From Pectinophora gossypiella (taxonomy: Eukaryota; Arthropoda; Insecta; Lepidoptera; Gelechiidae): a stretch of 64,000 nucleotides of DNA. Under the pieces are notes generated by a model. That model saw nothing but the letters and a program-made list of their open reading frames with translations, made no database searches and was not told where the DNA came from. The stretch covers positions 62,001 through 126,000 of the forward strand of contig NW_026063257.1 in NCBI RefSeq assembly GCF_024362695.1, in the 5' to 3' direction. The stretch's first letter is position 1. Every line of letters begins with the position of its first letter. This document shows, in pieces, positions 30,808 through 41,379 of this stretch. The translations under genes were made by a program, and so were the position numbers.

Positions 30808-33800
30808 CTAGTTACCCTCGGTGGGCGCGACTATTTCACTAAAAGAGTCACACGGTATGGGGATCGACACTGAACGCGGAGGTTTAGGAGGCGCGGTGCC
30901 TCTATTTTCACTTAAAATGCCCATGCTCATTGATTTACGCAATTCACTACACTCGCGATCCACGTGACGCATGGCGGCGCGGGCTGCGCAGGCGGCGCTC
31001 ACCGGGACCTCCCCCCCGGGAGACACTGCCAGCTTGATACGGCGTCTCCTTGCTCTAAGACATGCTGCTGCTATACCTGTCACCACTAGTACAGCTAGTA
31101 TGCCGTAACTAATGGAAAATTGATGGATATCATGAATGCTGAGATCGGGTGCTGACTGTTGCTTCAAGTTGTTTATCTCGTCCATCACCTGACGATATAT
31201 TTGCTCGTGGTTCTCTGTAGTAAAGTTGTAGCTGGATGCAGATGTCTTGATGACGCTATTCAAAATAGATACCTCTGGGGTTTCGATAGAAGGATGTATA
31301 TTTACCTTACGTAAGAAGTCGGTGTGGGAGTGAATAGTAAATAGATCGCTTTTAAGGGTGCAACCTTGACCTATATCTAAAAGGCCATTGCCCAGTAAGG
31401 AATGCATGTTCATCGTAAGATCAGCTGTGCAAAACGTGCGAATGTTGCATTTATTGCAACATGAGTATAGCCATGAGTTCTGTCGGTGTAACTTGACCCA
31501 TCTATTGACACACTGTGATTGTTGATAAATACAGGGTGACGTGGCCTTGCCCGCATTTATCAAGGTAATATTACAGATGTTTTGTTGCAGATTTAAGTCA
31601 TAAGCAGGTTTATCTAAGGTACATAGTATTCTTTCTTCAGATGCATGAGTACATGCTTGTAGATCGTAATCTGATAGGAATATGACTACGTCTTTTCTTA
31701 AGTTAAATGCTAGATATGGGTAGCTAGGTACGGTAAGGTAAGTAAGGTTCCCGTCCTTGTTCTGTGGAATGCTGATTATTTTGTCGAGTTCGTAGATTTC
31801 GTTGCTGACTAGAGGGACTTTCATTTCAATGATTAGGTAGTTTTTATAAACCTTTGCGAATACCTTTAGTAGCTTGTAGATATCTCTTATATTTCCCGAC
31901 TCTAGGGGTATTTTGAGATCGCCCTGTAGCTGGCCAGATATAAAGTTGATTTGTTCTTCTAGCTGCTCGCTTGTGAACAGGTGCGCGTCGATGCGGCCGT
32001 GAGTGATGTCAGCCACAGTATCTATCAGAGAAGTTTGCATGCGTCTCAGACTGTCGAGAATGATGTTAGCTGCTAACGCCGATGACGTAATGTAGAGGCC
32101 GTTGTCGACGTCAGACCGTAATCTGTTTATATCGGAAGATATGCTGCGGAGATGCTCATTCATTATTGAAAATTGCTTATTCATTATCTGTTCGTTTCGT
32201 TGGATGATGTTTAACTCTGCCTCAATCACTACAGTTTGGTTTTTTATAAGAGTTTTAAGATGATTCTCGTTGTAGGAGATCTTCTCGATGTCCTTGGCAT
32301 ATTGTTGAGCAAAGTTGTCGTCTAATACGCCAAACAAATAATTAGCTAAGTTTCCGATACCATTTATCAATCCTCTTTTCTGACGTTTACTGCTAGGGCT
32401 CCGTAGAAGTCGGTTGTAGTGCTCGATCTCTGTGAGTTCGTGTGTAAGCTGATTCGTAATTTGCTGGTATTGAGAGTTAGTAGACTTCATTGTCATACCT
32501 GTTAAATGCTTCACGTAGGTCTTCATGTCAGTGATTGCTTGCCAGTAGCCGGTCACATTGTAGTAGACTATTAGTCTCCATTCATCACGAATGTATTGTA
32601 GATTGGATACCTTGTCGAAATACAAGGTTTTGCTGTCGTTTAAAGCTGTTGTTCTAATTTGAGAGATGTCTTGCTGTGAAGTTGGAGAGATCGTCATCGT
32701 AAATAGTAAGAGAGCCAAAGTGAAACAGTTTTTGAAAGTTTTGATACGCTTATTTCCACATGCTTTTCTGCTTGTGTTAGCTGGAGCTGGAGATTGCTGG
32801 TCAGTGCCAGTAGCTGAAGCGACGTCATCTTCCTTAGCTTTTTCGACCGGTAGTAGTATTAGCTTTGTTATAGGTCGTTTGCAAACTTTGTTTTCAGTTT
32901 TGACAGACACAACTCTGACGTATCCATCACTGCCAGGATGAAGCTCTACGACCCTGCCGAGTGCCCACTTGCCTGGAGGTAAGTTGTCATCTTTAATTAG
33001 CACGATGTCGTCGATGTTTAAGTTTTTTGTAGGTGTTCTCCATTTGGAACGAGTTTGTAGCTGCTGAAGATAATCGGATGACCATAGTTTCCAAAAATGC
33101 TTGTTCATGGTCTGTACGAGTTGCCAACGTGTTGGTAAGTTGACGTCATCGGGGTCAGTTTGCGGGCGAGATAATAAAGAATCCCCTATCAGAAAGTGTC
33201 CTGGGGTTAGATAGCTGTCCTCAGGGTTCTCTGTCAGAGCAAACAAAGGACGCGAGTTAAGGCAGGCTTCAATCTGCAGTAGGAGAGTAGTAAACTCTTC
33301 ATAGGTGAGTATTTGCTCACCTAGTACTCGTTTCAGATGACGCTTAAAGCTTTTTACGGCGGCTTCCCATAAGCCTCCTGCACTAGGCCACGCAGGTGCA
33401 TTAAATGACCATTCTATGTTCATTTCGCTTATTTTGGTGAATAAATCCTGATTTAGAGTATCTAATATTCTCCTGTATTCGCTATCCAACGCTCTTTTAG
33501 CTCCGACAAAGTTAGTGCCGTTATCACTGTACATTCGACGAGGCGTTCCTCTCCGCGCACAAAAACGGCGAAAAGCTGCTAAAAAGGCTGGAGTGCTGAG
33601 GTCGGACACCAGTTCTAGGTGAACGGCCTTTGTAGCTAGGCAGACGAACACAGCCACATAGCCCTTGCTAGTTTTTATCCCCCTGCCCTTGCTAGCCTTA
33701 AGGTCAACGTGCCCTGTAAAATCCACGCCAGTATGTGTGAATGGGCGGGAAGGAGTCACTCTGGCCCGTGGTAGGTCGGCCATTACTTGCTGTTGTTTTT

Positions 33801-36800
33801 CGGTGCTGAAGCGACGGCATGTAACACATTTTTGTAGCTTGTTTTTGACGGTTCGCATGCCGTTTATAATCCAGTACTTCTCCCGTATGTAGGACAGGGT
33901 AAGTCGTGGTCCGCCGTGTAGGGTAGTTATGTGAGCTTGGTTTATGATTAAGTCAGTAAAACGGCTATGACTGGACAGGATTATTGGATGTTTAGCTGAG
34001 CTACTTGCTAGTGAACGTCCAAGGCGGCCACTCACCTTTAAGATCCCATGCTCATCTATGTAGGGACAAAGGTTAGCTAGTTTGCTGTTGGGTTGAACAT
34101 GACCCTTGACCTTAATACTCTCCAAGTCGTCTTTAAAGTCATTAGATTGCACATGCTTGATAATTAGTTCATAAGCTTTGTTTATTTCTGTAGCTGACAA
34201 GACAATGTTATGTTCCGTACGTCTGTGACGTAGCGCCGCAGTGAAACGCGATACCCATGCAACGACCTTTGCAGCACGCGTGATAGAGCTATTGTTATTT
34301 AATAGATCATTTATGAATGATAAGCTTGGTTGATGTAAAGTGGAGTTTACACTGAGCCTTTTAGTTTCAAGTGTCGTTGGCTCATATGTTTTGTTTTTGA
34401 TGTTACTTGGTTGAAAGTTAGCTAGCAATACCGGGCCGTTCCACCAAAGTTGAGTATTTGTAAGCTTGTCGACCGTAAGTCCTCTGGTGGCACAGTCGGC
34501 GGCGTTGTCCTCAGAACGGACGTGGTTCCAGTGCGATGCCGGTATAATTTCAGTTATTTGTTGCACTCGATTCGCAACGAACTGTTTCCAACGAGCTAAG
34601 TCGCCGTGGAGCCATCCCAATACTACTGTGGAGTCAGTCCACGCGTAAACATCATACTTGCTGTTCATTAGGGAAGCTTTTATAATTTTCATGAGCTGAG
34701 CTAGAAGTAGGGCACCGCATAGTTCTAGTCGCGGCAGTGTTACCTTCTTCTTTAATGGCGCTAGTTTTGTTTTCGCTGCGATCAGTCTTGATGTGTACTC
34801 ACCCTTATCATCCTGCGCTACTAAGTACACAGAGCAGGCGTATGCTTTCTCCGACGCGTCGCTGAAACCGTGTAATTGAAATTCCTTCTGTGTGTCACCT
34901 AGGTGTCTAGGTATATTAAAATGACTTACATTTTGAAGGTCATTTCTTAGCTGGACCCACTCGTTTTGAATTTCTTCAGGGATAGGGTCATCCCACCCTA
35001 TGCAAGCAGACCATGTGTTTTGAAAAAGTAGTTTAGCTCTTATCGTTAGTGGCGAGAGCCAGCCCAACGGATCAAATATCTTCGATATTTCTGAGAGTAG
35101 CTGGCGCTTCGTGTTACATGCCTCGGCGTGCTCTATTTTGTTTGTAAACATGAATGAGTCAGATGAGGGTGTCCACCGAAGCCCAAGTGTTTTTCGAGAC
35201 TCGGAGCACTTAAAATCTAATGGCTTGTCTATCTGATCGGTCGGCAAGTCTTTTAAGAGCTCAGAGTTATTTGCTGACCACTTCCGTAGATTCATTCCTG
35301 CGCCTTTTAATATCTCTATCAGCTGATGCTGTAGCTCCTTAGTAGCTTCAATCGTGTTGTCACCGCTAAGTAGGTCATCCATGTAGAAATGGTTTTCTAA
35401 AGCCGCGACGGCAAGAGGATATTTCAAAGCGTCGTCTTTTGCTAGCTGTCTCAAGGTGCGCATTGCTAAGTATGGAGCGGCCTTCGTTCCATACGTGACC
35501 GTTGTTAGGAGGTATCCCTGGAGCGGTTCCTGTGGGGACTCTCTCCAGATGATGCACTGTAGATGTTGATCGCTTTCTCTTATTAATATCTGGCGAAACA
35601 TCTTCTCTATGTCAGCTGTTATAACATATTTGTATTGTCGCCACTTTAGAATCAGGGTTGTCAAGTCATGCTGCAAGTTCGGACCGCATTCCATGACGTC
35701 ATTAAGGCTGAGTCCGGAAGTCGTCTGGGCTGAAGCGTTGAATACTACACGCAAGCTTGAAGTAGTTGACTCAGGCCTTACGACTCCATGATGTTGCATA
35801 TGGTATGTAGTTTGGTCACCCTGGTTCGCACGTCGCATATGGCCAAGCTCCCGGTATTCGTTTATGAATTGTATGTAGCTATGAGAATAATAGTCATGTT
35901 TTGCCATTTTGCGTTCTAGCTGAAAGAATTGAGCTGTTGCTTTAGTTTTAGAAGAACCTAATTTTTCTTCATAATTCTGCTTCATCGGTAGGGCTACCTC
36001 ATACCTACCGTCTTCAAGGCGCTTAGTAGTAGCTACGTAATGCTCTTCACAAAACTGTTCTTCCTTTGTTAAATCAGCTGAAGTGTTAGGTATTTCTTCC
36101 ATCTCCCAGTATTTAGCTATGTCAGCTAAGTTGTTAACGACTACACTACAGTTGAAAGTTTTGACGTTTCCAGACAAGATCCAGCCTAGCTTAGTTTGCT
36201 GAGCTATAGGCGCGTTGTGAGAGCCTTTAACAAGACCGCTCATAATGACGTCTGAGTAAACACATGCATCAAGTAGTATGTCGATAGACTTAGATACATT
36301 GTAGTCAGGGTCAGCTAGCTTCATATGTTGAATGTGTGGCCATGATCGTTTTGAAAATGAGATGTTTGGAAGATCACCTATCACTCGAGGAATAACACAT
36401 GCTTCTGTGTTAAAGCTGTAGTCGTCGTAGATAGATTTGCATTCAAGTGACATAAGATGTTTGCTTTGTTTATTGACGACACCTACGCCAAAAACAGATG
36501 CGCTAAACTTCTGGCGTGGAAGCCCTAGTAGCTGTGCAGCGTTTTCAGATATAAGTGTAATCTGAGAGCCTTGGTCGAGTAACGCTCGCAATGTGACGTA
36601 GTTACCGTCGACCGCTTTTATTTTTAGTAAGACAGTAGCTAATAAAACTTCTTCGTCATCAGCAGCGACGTAGCTTGCTGTATGAGGCTTGTTGCTGGGT
36701 GACCTAGTCGGCGGAGACGATGTAGCTAGAGGTTGTTTTTGCTCAGTAGTGGGAAATGTAGGCAGTGTCTTAGAGTGCAGTGACCCGGCATATGCGTCAT

Positions 36801-36936
36801 GCAATTGCGTATGATGTTCATTGTTGCATTCTTTGCATCTTTTAATTGAATTGCATTTATTGCTCGAATGTTTAAATAAGCAATTTTTGCAAAGCTGTAG
36901 TTTCGCAACTGTCCTCAATTTCGTTTCCGCTGGCAT
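30808..36936 (-). CDS. BEL/Pao pol-env polyprotein
   Basis: 2042 codons from the Met at 36936. Zinc-binding CKNC; protease with DQGS at ~residue 121; RT with YMDD at ~518; RNase H (FSDASEKAYA) at ~692; integrase with GVDFTGH at ~1071, DNGTNF at ~1139 and a Glu at ~1192. From ~1400 it has a hydrophobic leader, then an envelope-like part with a furin-type RQKR site at ~1519, a following Gly-rich hydrophobic segment, Cys-rich ectodomain and a membrane anchor at ~1945-1965 with a basic tail. This resembles the baculovirus F / insect retrovirus envelope family. Open sequence extends upstream to 37119 and carries another CPLC...C finger, so the true N-terminus is reached by -1 frameshifting from gag. 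No lesion was seen. Confidence 0.88.
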   Translation of the reverse strand: MPAETKLRTVAKLQLCKNCLFKHSSNKCNSIKRCKECNNEHHTQLHDAYAGSLHSKTLPTFPTTEQKQPLATSSPPTRSPSNKPHTASYVAADDEEVLLATVLLKIKAVDGNYVTLRALLDQGSQITLISENAAQLLGLPRQKFSASVFGVGVVNKQSKHLMSLECKSIYDDYSFNTEACVIPRVIGDLPNISFSKRSWPHIQHMKLADPDYNVSKSIDILLDACVYSDVIMSGLVKGSHNAPIAQQTKLGWILSGNVKTFNCSVVVNNLADIAKYWEMEEIPNTSADLTKEEQFCEEHYVATTKRLEDGRYEVALPMKQNYEEKLGSSKTKATAQFFQLERKMAKHDYYSHSYIQFINEYRELGHMRRANQGDQTTYHMQHHGVVRPESTTSSLRVVFNASAQTTSGLSLNDVMECGPNLQHDLTTLILKWRQYKYVITADIEKMFRQILIRESDQHLQCIIWRESPQEPLQGYLLTTVTYGTKAAPYLAMRTLRQLAKDDALKYPLAVAALENHFYMDDLLSGDNTIEATKELQHQLIEILKGAGMNLRKWSANNSELLKDLPTDQIDKPLDFKCSESRKTLGLRWTPSSDSFMFTNKIEHAEACNTKRQLLSEISKIFDPLGWLSPLTIRAKLLFQNTWSACIGWDDPIPEEIQNEWVQLRNDLQNVSHFNIPRHLGDTQKEFQLHGFSDASEKAYACSVYLVAQDDKGEYTSRLIAAKTKLAPLKKKVTLPRLELCGALLLAQLMKIIKASLMNSKYDVYAWTDSTVVLGWLHGDLARWKQFVANRVQQITEIIPASHWNHVRSEDNAADCATRGLTVDKLTNTQLWWNGPVLLANFQPSNIKNKTYEPTTLETKRLSVNSTLHQPSLSFINDLLNNNSSITRAAKVVAWVSRFTAALRHRRTEHNIVLSATEINKAYELIIKHVQSNDFKDDLESIKVKGHVQPNSKLANLCPYIDEHGILKVSGRLGRSLASSSAKHPIILSSHSRFTDLIINQAHITTLHGGPRLTLSYIREKYWIINGMRTVKNKLQKCVTCRRFSTEKQQQVMADLPRARVTPSRPFTHTGVDFTGHVDLKASKGRGIKTSKGYVAVFVCLATKAVHLELVSDLSTPAFLAAFRRFCARRGTPRRMYSDNGTNFVGAKRALDSEYRRILDTLNQDLFTKISEMNIEWSFNAPAWPSAGGLWEAAVKSFKRHLKRVLGEQILTYEEFTTLLLQIEACLNSRPLFALTENPEDSYLTPGHFLIGDSLLSRPQTDPDDVNLPTRWQLVQTMNKHFWKLWSSDYLQQLQTRSKWRTPTKNLNIDDIVLIKDDNLPPGKWALGRVVELHPGSDGYVRVVSVKTENKVCKRPITKLILLPVEKAKEDDVASATGTDQQSPAPANTSRKACGNKRIKTFKNCFTLALLLFTMTISPTSQQDISQIRTTALNDSKTLYFDKVSNLQYIRDEWRLIVYYNVTGYWQAITDMKTYVKHLTGMTMKSTNSQYQQITNQLTHELTEIEHYNRLLRSPSSKRQKRGLINGIGNLANYLFGVLDDNFAQQYAKDIEKISYNENHLKTLIKNQTVVIEAELNIIQRNEQIMNKQFSIMNEHLRSISSDINRLRSDVDNGLYITSSALAANIILDSLRRMQTSLIDTVADITHGRIDAHLFTSEQLEEQINFISGQLQGDLKIPLESGNIRDIYKLLKVFAKVYKNYLIIEMKVPLVSNEIYELDKIISIPQNKDGNLTYLTVPSYPYLAFNLRKDVVIFLSDYDLQACTHASEERILCTLDKPAYDLNLQQNICNITLINAGKATSPCIYQQSQCVNRWVKLHRQNSWLYSCCNKCNIRTFCTADLTMNMHSLLGNGLLDIGQGCTLKSDLFTIHSHTDFLRKVNIHPSIETPEVSILNSVIKTSASSYNFTTENHEQIYRQVMDEINNLKQQSAPDLSIHDIHQFSISYGILAVLVVTGIAAACLRARRRRIKLAVSPGGEVPVSAACAARAAMRHVDRECSELRKSMSMGILSENRGTAPPKPPRSVSIPIPCDSFSEIVAPTEGN

Positions 36937-37085
36937 ATTTAAAAAATTTTGACATCTGAATAGCTCGTGATCGAAATTACAAAGAGGGCACTTACACGTA
37001 GATGTATAAGCGGCTTGATATCTCGATGTATATTTGTTGCTAAAGTACGTCGGTTTGTAGTTAGACTTAGCTTGTTGCTGTGACG

Positions 37086-38294
37086 CTAGTTTACCTGAAG
37101 CTGAATAATCTCGTTCTCTCTAGGTTCTAGAGCCATGAACTTACTCTCTAGAAAAGTCATGAGTTCATTTAAGGTCGGTAAGTCCCTAGGAGACTTACGT
37201 GCTTCCTTGTAGGCATTGTAGGTTTCGCTATCTAGCTTTTTTGTCAATAAATGTACTAATATCGGATCCCAAGTATTAGTATCCACACCCAAGTTGTGTA
37301 TGGCGTGAATACATTCCGTTGTGGTATCGTAGAGACGTTTAATCTCGAATGAGGTCTGCTTGCTGATGCTGGGTTGATTTAGGAAGGTCTCTATTTGGGT
37401 AGTGAATAAGACTTGGGGATTGTTGTAGCGATGAGTAAGTATCTCCCAAGCTATGTCGTAATTTTCAGCCGAGATATTTAAATGCTGAATTAAGCGTTCC
37501 GCTTCTCCCTTTACTTTACCTTTCAGGTGTTGCATTTTCTGAGCCTTTGATAGAAAATTGTTGTTATGTATAGACTCGGTGAATAAGTCATAAAATGTAG
37601 GCCAGTGGGTGTATTTTCCTGTAAAGGTAGGTATTTCAAGTAACGGGGTTGCTTGCTGAATATGAGACGTAGCTGATAATTTTTGATAAAGCTCCTTCTT
37701 AGTTTTCTTGAACGACGCTTCCTGTCTGATAAACTCGTCTTGGTAAACTTCATCTTCACCTTCAAGGATGTTGTCGATTTCGAGATGTAGCTTATCGATA
37801 GTACTCCATCTAGTTTGGATGCTGCGTAACTCGTCTTCTAACTCCCACTTCTCACTGATTTCGCTTACATTGATGCTAGATATTAGTCGCTTAAATGCTC
37901 TAAAATTAGTTCTTTGCAAGGACATAAGCTCGTTAACCTTGCTAGAACCGATCTGAGGTTTAGTGTTAGTACCTGTACCTGTACCCGACTCCGAAGGGTT
38001 TTGTGCCTCGTATGGCTCAAAAGCTGCAATTTTTTCACGCGTGTCATAGTAGTACTTATTAGTGCGTTCGTAAATAGCTTCTTTAAAGTATCTTTGAGTT
38101 TTAATAGGCACCGATTCGAGAGTAATATTGTTTTGCTCGAACTCTCCCCAGAGGCTATCTAAAGCGTCTAACCGTAACTTAAGATACTCCGAGGTCTTGC
38201 GACGAGATGAATCTTTGTCGAAGTTAGTACCGATGCGCTGAATCTCGCTGACAATCTCCTCTTGGCGGTTGAAGAGTGATTCATAGTTTGTCAT
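37086..38294 (-). CDS. BEL/Pao gag
   Basis: 402 residues, intact. The N-terminal ~230 residues are helical and charged. The region IPTFTGKYTHWPTFYDLFTE matches the Gag family typical of insect BEL/Pao elements (DUF1759-like capsid). The stop at 37086 lies within a -1 frame that is open from 37119 and runs into pol, giving a 34-base overlap in which frameshifting could occur; no classical slippery heptamer is obvious. Gag forms the particle that packages the RNA. The start at 38294 is the first Met after the LTR and leader. Confidence 0.85.
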   Translation of the reverse strand: MTNYESLFNRQEEIVSEIQRIGTNFDKDSSRRKTSEYLKLRLDALDSLWGEFEQNNITLESVPIKTQRYFKEAIYERTNKYYYDTREKIAAFEPYEAQNPSESGTGTGTNTKPQIGSSKVNELMSLQRTNFRAFKRLISSINVSEISEKWELEDELRSIQTRWSTIDKLHLEIDNILEGEDEVYQDEFIRQEASFKKTKKELYQKLSATSHIQQATPLLEIPTFTGKYTHWPTFYDLFTESIHNNNFLSKAQKMQHLKGKVKGEAERLIQHLNISAENYDIAWEILTHRYNNPQVLFTTQIETFLNQPSISKQTSFEIKRLYDTTTECIHAIHNLGVDTNTWDPILVHLLTKKLDSETYNAYKEARKSPRDLPTLNELMTFLESKFMALEPRENEIIQLQVN

Positions 38295-38648
38295 TGTAGT
38301 AGGTTAAGCAAGTAAAATAAGAATGATCTTACTTGAATGTTGCTGCTAGGCAAGCCTCCCGACTCACACAAAGAAGGGCTGCTGGTGCTCAGTGAGTCGC
38401 TCACTCAAAAGTGTGACGCTGTTGGACGAGTAGGCTGCCCGCTTTTTTGCAGAGTGATGTAGGCTTATCACTTAAAACAGTTTTTCAGGCACTAAGTCCG
38501 CACTGAGATAGCTAAGTTCAGATAAAAGTTCGCTGAGACCCTATAAATCGCCACGCGGTAGAGACACGTGAACGGATATTGTCACAAATCACTGGGTCAA
38601 CGTACGCAGAACCGTCCGAATTTTCACTCGCGTGTGGTCCCGCTTATA

Positions 38649-38668
38649 CGGTAGCTCGAAGGACCAAA
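38649..38668 (-). promoter_or_regulatory. BEL/Pao primer-binding site
   Basis: On the minus strand TTTGGTCCTTCGAGCTACCG directly follows the 5' LTR. TGGTCC-type starts fit complementarity to a tRNA CCA end. The tRNA is not assigned. Confidence 0.55.
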
Positions 38669-38943
38669 TGTTAACGCCGGTACGTTAACGTTAAGCTAAG
38701 CTAATAGAAGTTTAGTATAGAGCTAAGGGGTAGCTAGCTAAGGGGTGGTGACTCCGAAGAGAGCTAAATAAAACCGAACCCGTCGAGTGCTGATCGTACA
38801 CTGATTTATTGTTTCCACCAATTGAACCCACTGCAACGTATAACGTATGACAAAGTGCACGCTATGCTAAATTAAATTAAGTACAATGAATTCTAATTTG
38901 TAAAGTAATAAAAAATATGAATGTGCGTGCGTTAGCTCGTACA
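38669..38943 (-). repeat. BEL/Pao 5' LTR
   Basis: 275 bp, identical by eye to the 3' LTR at 30322-30596. It would hold promoter and cap site for the minus-strand transcript. Confidence 0.92.
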
Positions 38944-41199
38944 CCTATCTTGATGATCTCATCGTGTTCTCGTCGACTTATGAAGCTCACTTGACTGACT
39001 TAGAACGGGTATTCCTAAAGCTAAAGGAGTACAACCTCACGGTGAACCTCGAAAAGTGCCGATTCTGTTGTTCGACAATCAAGTATTTGGAGCACTACAT
39101 AACTCCGGAAGGATTAAAGATGGACCCTGGGAAAGTTTCGGCTATTATGGATCTTCCACCTCCCAGAACACTTCGACACTTGGTGTCGTTCCTCCAGACT
39201 TGCTCGTGGTATCGGCGGTTCATTGAAGGTTTCTCAATCGTCGCACAACCACTTACGAGCCTAACCAAGAAAGGTGCCGTTTGGACCTGGACAGAGCAGC
39301 AACAAAAGGCTTACGAAGAGCTCAAGCGTCGCCTGACCGCCGCACCTATCCTTCACCAAGCTGATCAGTCGAAGCCCTACATCATAAAAACAGATGCTAG
39401 TGGATACGCTTTGGGAGCAGTTTTGATCCAGGGGGAGGGTGCAGAGGAGCACCCAGTGGAGTATGCTAGTCGCTTGTTAACCCCTGCCGAGCGAAACTAT
39501 TCCACAACTGAACGAGAAGCCCTAGCCGTCGTTTGGGCTGCAAATAAATTCCGCGGCTACATAGAAGGATTACCAACGGTCATAGTGACAGATCATCAAG
39601 CCCTGAAGTGGCTCATGTCGTTGAAGTCGCCTACTGGAAGATTGGCCAGATGGGCTCTGCAACTGCAAGCATTGAATGTCACCATCAAATATTCACCAGG
39701 TCGGACGAACGTGGTCGCCGACATGCTTTCACGACCTCCGTGTACAGAGGTTCCCCAAGCACACTGTGACTTGTGTTCGGTCACAGTTGATTTACCGACT
39801 CGTAGTACCAAGGAGATACGAGAGGAACAGCTTAAAGACACCTTCATTGCTAATGTCGTGGAGATACTGAAAAAGTCAGAAGACACTGCGAACGGACAAT
39901 ACTGGAACAACAAAGGCTATTACTTGAACAATGGACTGTTATACCGGCTCCCACCTGACTCTGATCTCGAAGAAGCAACATTAGTTGTTCCCGAGCATGA
40001 GTGGGCAAACGTACTACTTGCCTACCATAATGATCCACTTGCTGGGCATAACGGAGTCGAGAAAACATACGCTCGCATTTCGCGCAGATACTACTGGAAA
40101 GGCATGAGGAGATATATAGAAGCCTACATCAAAAACTGCCTTACCTGCCAACGCTATAAGCCTTCAAATATGAAGCCAGCTGGTCTATTACAGACCCACG
40201 CGATGAACAAGCGCTTCGAAGCTTATATCATTTGACCTCTTCGGACCACTACCAGCTTCGCCTGATGGCAAAACATGGATCTTCGTAGTGGAAGACCTGG
40301 CTACTCGCTGGATTGAGCTTTTCGCTCTCGAGAACGCTACTGCTGAGAAATGCGCAGACATCTTAGTCAATGAAGTTTTCCTGCGTTATGGAGTCCCTAG
40401 GAGGATGACTAGCGACAACGGAGCTCAATTCGTTAGCGCAATAATGCAGCAGATCTGTTTTTGCTTCGACATAAAACATTCATTCACCCCCGTATACCAT
40501 CCGGAGGCGAATCCAGTAGAGCGCAGAAACCGGGACCTGAAGATGCAACTAGCAATCCTCGTAGGAGATAAGCATCGCAACTGGCTTGAAAAGTTACCAA
40601 GCATTCGTTCTGCCATGAACACTGCAGTCTGCTCGTCAATAGCATACAGTCCTGCATATCTCACCTTTGGCAGAGAGTTGAGAACGCCTGAGGACACCAA
40701 ACATGACTTTCGAGCAGTCGTGATTTCGGATAACTTTATTCCGGAAATCACACCGAAATTGCTATTTATTGCTGATGTCATGAAGAAGGCAAGAGAGGTT
40801 CATGAAGAGAAAGAGGAAAAACGTAAGGAATACGTAGATCAGAAGCGTAGAGATAGTCCTGTTCACAAACCCGGCGATTTAGTACTAGCCGATGTACACA
40901 CATTGAGCAACGCTTCTAAAGGGCTCAGCTCGAAATTTTTACCAAGACGTGATGGGCCCTACTTGATAATGGAGAGACAAAGCCCTTCTTCCTACAAACT
41001 GGCAAACGCGAACGATCCAGCCACGGTCATCGGCACTTACCATGCGTCGGCTTTGCGATCGTACTACGGCGAAACGAATCAAATACCCTCGCCGAGGCAG
41101 CCATTGCGACGACGAGGACGGCTACAGAAGGTCCAGCCGCAGGCAATACCTGAGAAAACAAGTCGGCGAGGCAGAGGAAGACCTCGGAAAAACAATTAG
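38944..41199 (+). pseudogene. Gypsy-A gag-pol, 3' part (RT end, RNase H, integrase)
   Basis: It starts with the target copy CCTAT and the Leu-Asp-Asp codons of the RT active site. It continues with RT thumb, RNase H (KTDASGYALGAVL, TDHQALKWL), the integrase HHCC finger (HNDPLAGHNG ... CLTCQRY) and integrase core (SDNGAQF, then a Glu in NPVERRN), ending at 41199 in a basic tail. Near 40215-40235 the frame shifts by one base: 38964-40235 and 40288-41199 are in different frames and the DLFGPLP block lies between them. Together with the TAG at 29911 and the BEL/Pao insertion the gene is triply inactivated. Confidence 0.87.
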
Positions 41200-41233
41200 A
41201 CTTTCCAGCTCCTTCGCCGAGACGTCTTCAGGA

Positions 41234-41247
41234 CCTGAGGGGGAGAC
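41234..41247 (+). promoter_or_regulatory. Gypsy-A polypurine tract
   Basis: GAGGGGGAGAC immediately precedes the right LTR (TGTAAC at 41248). A purine run at this position primes plus-strand DNA synthesis. Confidence 0.75.
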
Positions 41248-41379
41248 TGTAACAACCCATACATTCCACATCATTAGTACCACAAGAAATCCACTAGATG
41301 TCGCTGTACAAAATAAGAACGCGCAAGCAAAGTTATTTCTCGATTCAATGTCTACCACCGAGTGGTCTGACTTTGCATT

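Larger units (their letters stand above)
30322..38943 (-). mobile_element. Young BEL/Pao element with envelope-like domain
   Basis: 8622 bp on the minus strand, flanked by CCTAT. The two 275 bp LTRs (38669-38943 as 5', 30322-30596 as 3') look identical over their whole length, and both large reading frames are intact, so the insertion is very recent and possibly competent. Order: LTR, PBS, gag, protease-RT-RNase H-integrase fused to an envelope-like segment, short 3' region, LTR. It disrupts Gypsy-A RT. Confidence 0.92.
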
